From contig JAAOMT010000603.1 of the NCBI GenBank assembly GCA_016748015.1, forward strand, positions 126,021 to 190,020: 64,000 bases of DNA, read 5' to 3'. The translations under genes were made by a program, and so were the position numbers. Positions 61,640-64,000 of this stretch are shown piece after piece. The notes beneath the pieces are model-generated. The model did not search any database and was not told the DNA's origin. It worked only from the letters and a program-made list of their open reading frames with translations. Every line of letters starts with the position of its first letter. Position 1 is the stretch's first letter. Source of the stretch: Geosiphon pyriformis (Eukaryota; Glomeromycota; Glomeromycetes; Archaeosporales; Geosiphonaceae).

Positions 61640-62877
61640 CAAAACATGGGCTCAGGTGGTTTCATCTGTTGCTTTCCTTAATAATATTGATTCTGAATCT
61701 AATCCTCACTCTTCTGTTTCTGGTGTTTCAGATAAAAAAAAGAAATGTGTTGGTTTTTGACAATGTTTTGTTAATTGGTAATTTTTTGGCTTCTCTGAAA
61801 CACTTTTTAAAGCTTTTGGCCAATCAGATTTTGAGTATTATAAAAAAGTTAAATATGGTTGATCTGATGCCTCTGGTATTTGTTTTGCAACTTTTCTCTT
61901 CCACTGTGGTTGTATCTTTAGATGTGAATTTAGATATAAATATGGCTATGGGTGATTTACAAATCTTCTCTATTTTTTTTTCCTTGGTTGTAAGTGTTGA
62001 TACTATGAAATTAGATTTAAGCAGTTCTAAGATCTTAATCACTAAGGTAGACAGTTTAGAATCGAAAATAGTCACTCTTAAAATTTCAGTCAATTCAGTT
62101 TTGGCAAGATTGAATCAATTGTATGCTGGCTTGGCTTTTTTAGTAAACCTCTTCTTCTAATAAGTAACTTAATTTGGAAGATAGCTATGTGTAATGTTTG
62201 TGGCATTAATGTCCCAGCCAAGCAGAAAGATGTTGTGTGCTGGCATCTTAATTCTGGTATTATGATTTCAATTATTACAAAAACAAAGTTAAAGTCTAGC
62301 ACTAGGTCATAGATCATGAGTAGATTTGATAAGATGCAAATTTTTATTTCTGGTTTGAATAAGGGTTTATTCAAAGCTGGAGTAGCTATTATTATAAACA
62401 GTTTTTTGGCTCATCATGTTTCTAAGATTGAGGAGATTCTTGATCATTTTATTTTAGTTTAATTTCTCTTTAAAGGCAAGCTTTCAGTTACAATTTTGGA
62501 TTTATATGCTGGTGCTTCTGTTGAGATTAGATTTGGATTGGCTATGGAGGTCAACTTTCTTATAGCTAAGGCAGTTAACTCCAGCAGTTTTGTGGTTTTG
62601 GGTGGAGATTTTAATGAAGATGAATCTAAGAAGAGTGCAAGTTTCAGAAAGTGTCTCAATTTGGGATTGGTCAATTCTTTATCAAAAAGTTCGGTTATAA
62701 GAAGTTCTATATAGAAAAATTCAAAGAATGCTAAAAAAACAATTAATTATATGTTTGTCTCTTTAGATTTGATTAATACAATAGTATGTTGTAATGTTAT
62801 GGATGTTAATAAACATTTTGATACTAATTATTGTGCAGTTACTATGTCAGTGAGTTTAGGTGGACTTTTGAGTATAC
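61640..62877 (+). pseudogene. LINE copy L2, end of ORF1 and endonuclease start of ORF2
   Basis: Frame 61636-62160 is the ORF1 C-terminal part (Ser/Leu-rich, ending SVLARLNQLYAGLAFL). ORF2 then starts in the AP-endonuclease domain: WKIAMCNVCGINVPAKQK, ITKTKLKS, LYAGAS, VVLGGDFNED (62598-62627) and FDTNYCAVTMSVSL near 62817-62858, where the usual Asp-His pair reads Asn-Tyr (62826-62831). Cut by a solo LTR at 62878. Confidence 0.82.
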
Positions 62878-63517
62878 TGTTATGGTTGAAATCTATATTT
62901 CTTATTAATTATCACATGTATTAGCCACTGATGTCATATAATTAGCCACTTTATTTTTAGATAGTAATCATTAATCTGATCATTGACCACTTTTGATAGC
63001 TATATAAGCAATAAATCTCTTAGCTGTAGAAAAGCATATATAAATTAAAGAAAAAAAAGAAATAAAATAACAACTTTATTTTAATTCTTCTCTTTTCACT
63101 AATCTTCTTTTCTTTACCTTTAAGTATCTAAACATTTTAGAATAAAAAATTACTTGTTGGCATTTACCTACCCTTTTCCTAACTTGTATAATTATAGTAT
63201 TTGAAGATTATTGAATAAAATGTGACTGAAGAATACATCTGATACCTAATATTGAATTTTAAGAGTGCTGACATAAGGCATAGAATTATACCAGTGTGTG
63301 ATCATTTGTTAACAGTACAGACTATCCCTCTACCTTCAGATTTCCTAGTTATCTTTTGAAAAGTATAACAACTAAAATATTATGAGACTGATCTCATACA
63401 TTAAATTCATACTTATTCAATTTACTCTTTGAAGTTGAATTCCCTTTGATTTCTTTCATTACCCTACAATCTTGTTCTCTTTTGCTATCCATTAGCTTGT
63501 TACTCCAATCCATAACA
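62878..63517 (+). repeat. Solo LTR of the D family
   Basis: 640 bp between TGTTATGG and CCATAACA, flanked by ATAC on both sides (62874-62877, 63518-63521). Same orientation on the opposite strand to element D. It has only about two 12-bp units (near 62966-62990); its 36-bp length deficit against 32347-33022 equals three units. Left by recombination between the LTRs of a full element. Confidence 0.9.
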
Positions 63518-63521
63518 ATAC

Positions 63522-64000
63522 AATTATGCTCTCTTTATAAACAAACAAATAGAAATTATTAAAATTTTAATTTTAAGAGTGCTAATATTATTAAATAGAC
63601 CAAGTTCAAAAAAGCTATAGTGATAAATGCCACTATGTTTTTTAATAAGTTTTTTGTGGCTGTGAGATTTTTAGATTTGGACACAATATAGAATGCTGTT
63701 TGCAAAGCTATGTGTCTATTAGTTGAGAAAGTTTTTAGAAAAAAATGATTCAAGAATTATGACAGTATCTTTACTAAGGAGTCATCCAGATTTCACAAAC
63801 TAGAACTTTTGGTGTTTAAGATTGTTAAAACTTTTTGTCTGGTTTTTCATGATGAGTTTGCTTTATTGCTGAATACATGAGGCTATTTTGATACTGTTAA
63901 TGCTTCTGAAGTGAAATTTTTTTCCTTTTAGAGTCTTATTTTAATGCTATTAGGTCAATTTTGGCTAAGATTAAGAAGTTTTATTGCTCTTCTAAGATAT
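63522..64000 (+). pseudogene. LINE copy L2, ORF2 continuation (runs off the window)
   Basis: Continues the L2 endonuclease/linker region after the solo LTR, collinear with copy L3 at about 26150 onward (NAxxMEKFKxRC-type and SRKLELLVFKIVKTFCL-type remnants around 63780-63840). RT lies beyond the right edge. Confidence 0.7.

Overview
This is a eukaryotic, very AT-rich window, most likely from an arbuscular mycorrhizal fungus (Glomeromycotina, Gigaspora- or Rhizophagus-like). That identification is an inference. It rests on intron-rich fungal housekeeping genes with short introns, a farnesylated Skt5/Chs4-type chitin synthase activator, and dense LINE and Ty3/Gypsy families of a kind I associate with these fungi. 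No prokaryotic operons, rRNA genes or CRISPR arrays were seen.

Layout. 1-6.3 kb: two nested minus-strand Gypsy fragments (gag plus LTR), the second inserted in a LINE 3' fragment, followed by a scrap of another LTR. 6.3-10.6 kb: a pogo/Tigger DNA transposon with perfect 18-bp TIRs, a TA duplication, a decayed DDE transposase and two unexplained cargo reading frames. 11.8-21.8 kb: a gene island with a CTD-kinase cyclin (Ctk2-like, 8 exons), a TRAPPC2L-like TRAPP subunit (5 exons), a mitochondrial ornithine-type carrier (3 exons), a relic of a Fanzor nuclease (eukaryotic TnpB homologue) and SKT5/CHS4 (2 exons, C-terminal CVIS). 22.8-32.2 kb: a heavily decayed LINE in extremely AT-rich DNA.

32.2-64 kb is one nested insertion complex. 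A LINE was hit by Gypsy element D in its 5' region, by Gypsy element C between its ORF1 segments, and by a D-type element now reduced to a solo LTR inside its endonuclease domain. Element C was itself hit by Gypsy element B, 5 bp short of the end of its 5' LTR. Removing the inserts rejoins the LINE at 4-bp target duplications.

Biology. The host genes serve transcription elongation, vesicle tethering, arginine/ornithine transport and chitin synthesis; nothing in the sequence links them functionally. The mobile part is more unusual. Gypsy elements B and C carry two Cys-rich modules and a dUTPase-like domain between protease and reverse transcriptase. All three internal Gypsy regions have an extra reading frame after integrase. 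All LTR families have a family-specific tandem repeat just upstream of a TATA box. Most mobile copies are dead through transitions (Trp/Arg/Gln codons to stops, catalytic Asp to Asn), consistent with decay by cytosine deamination.
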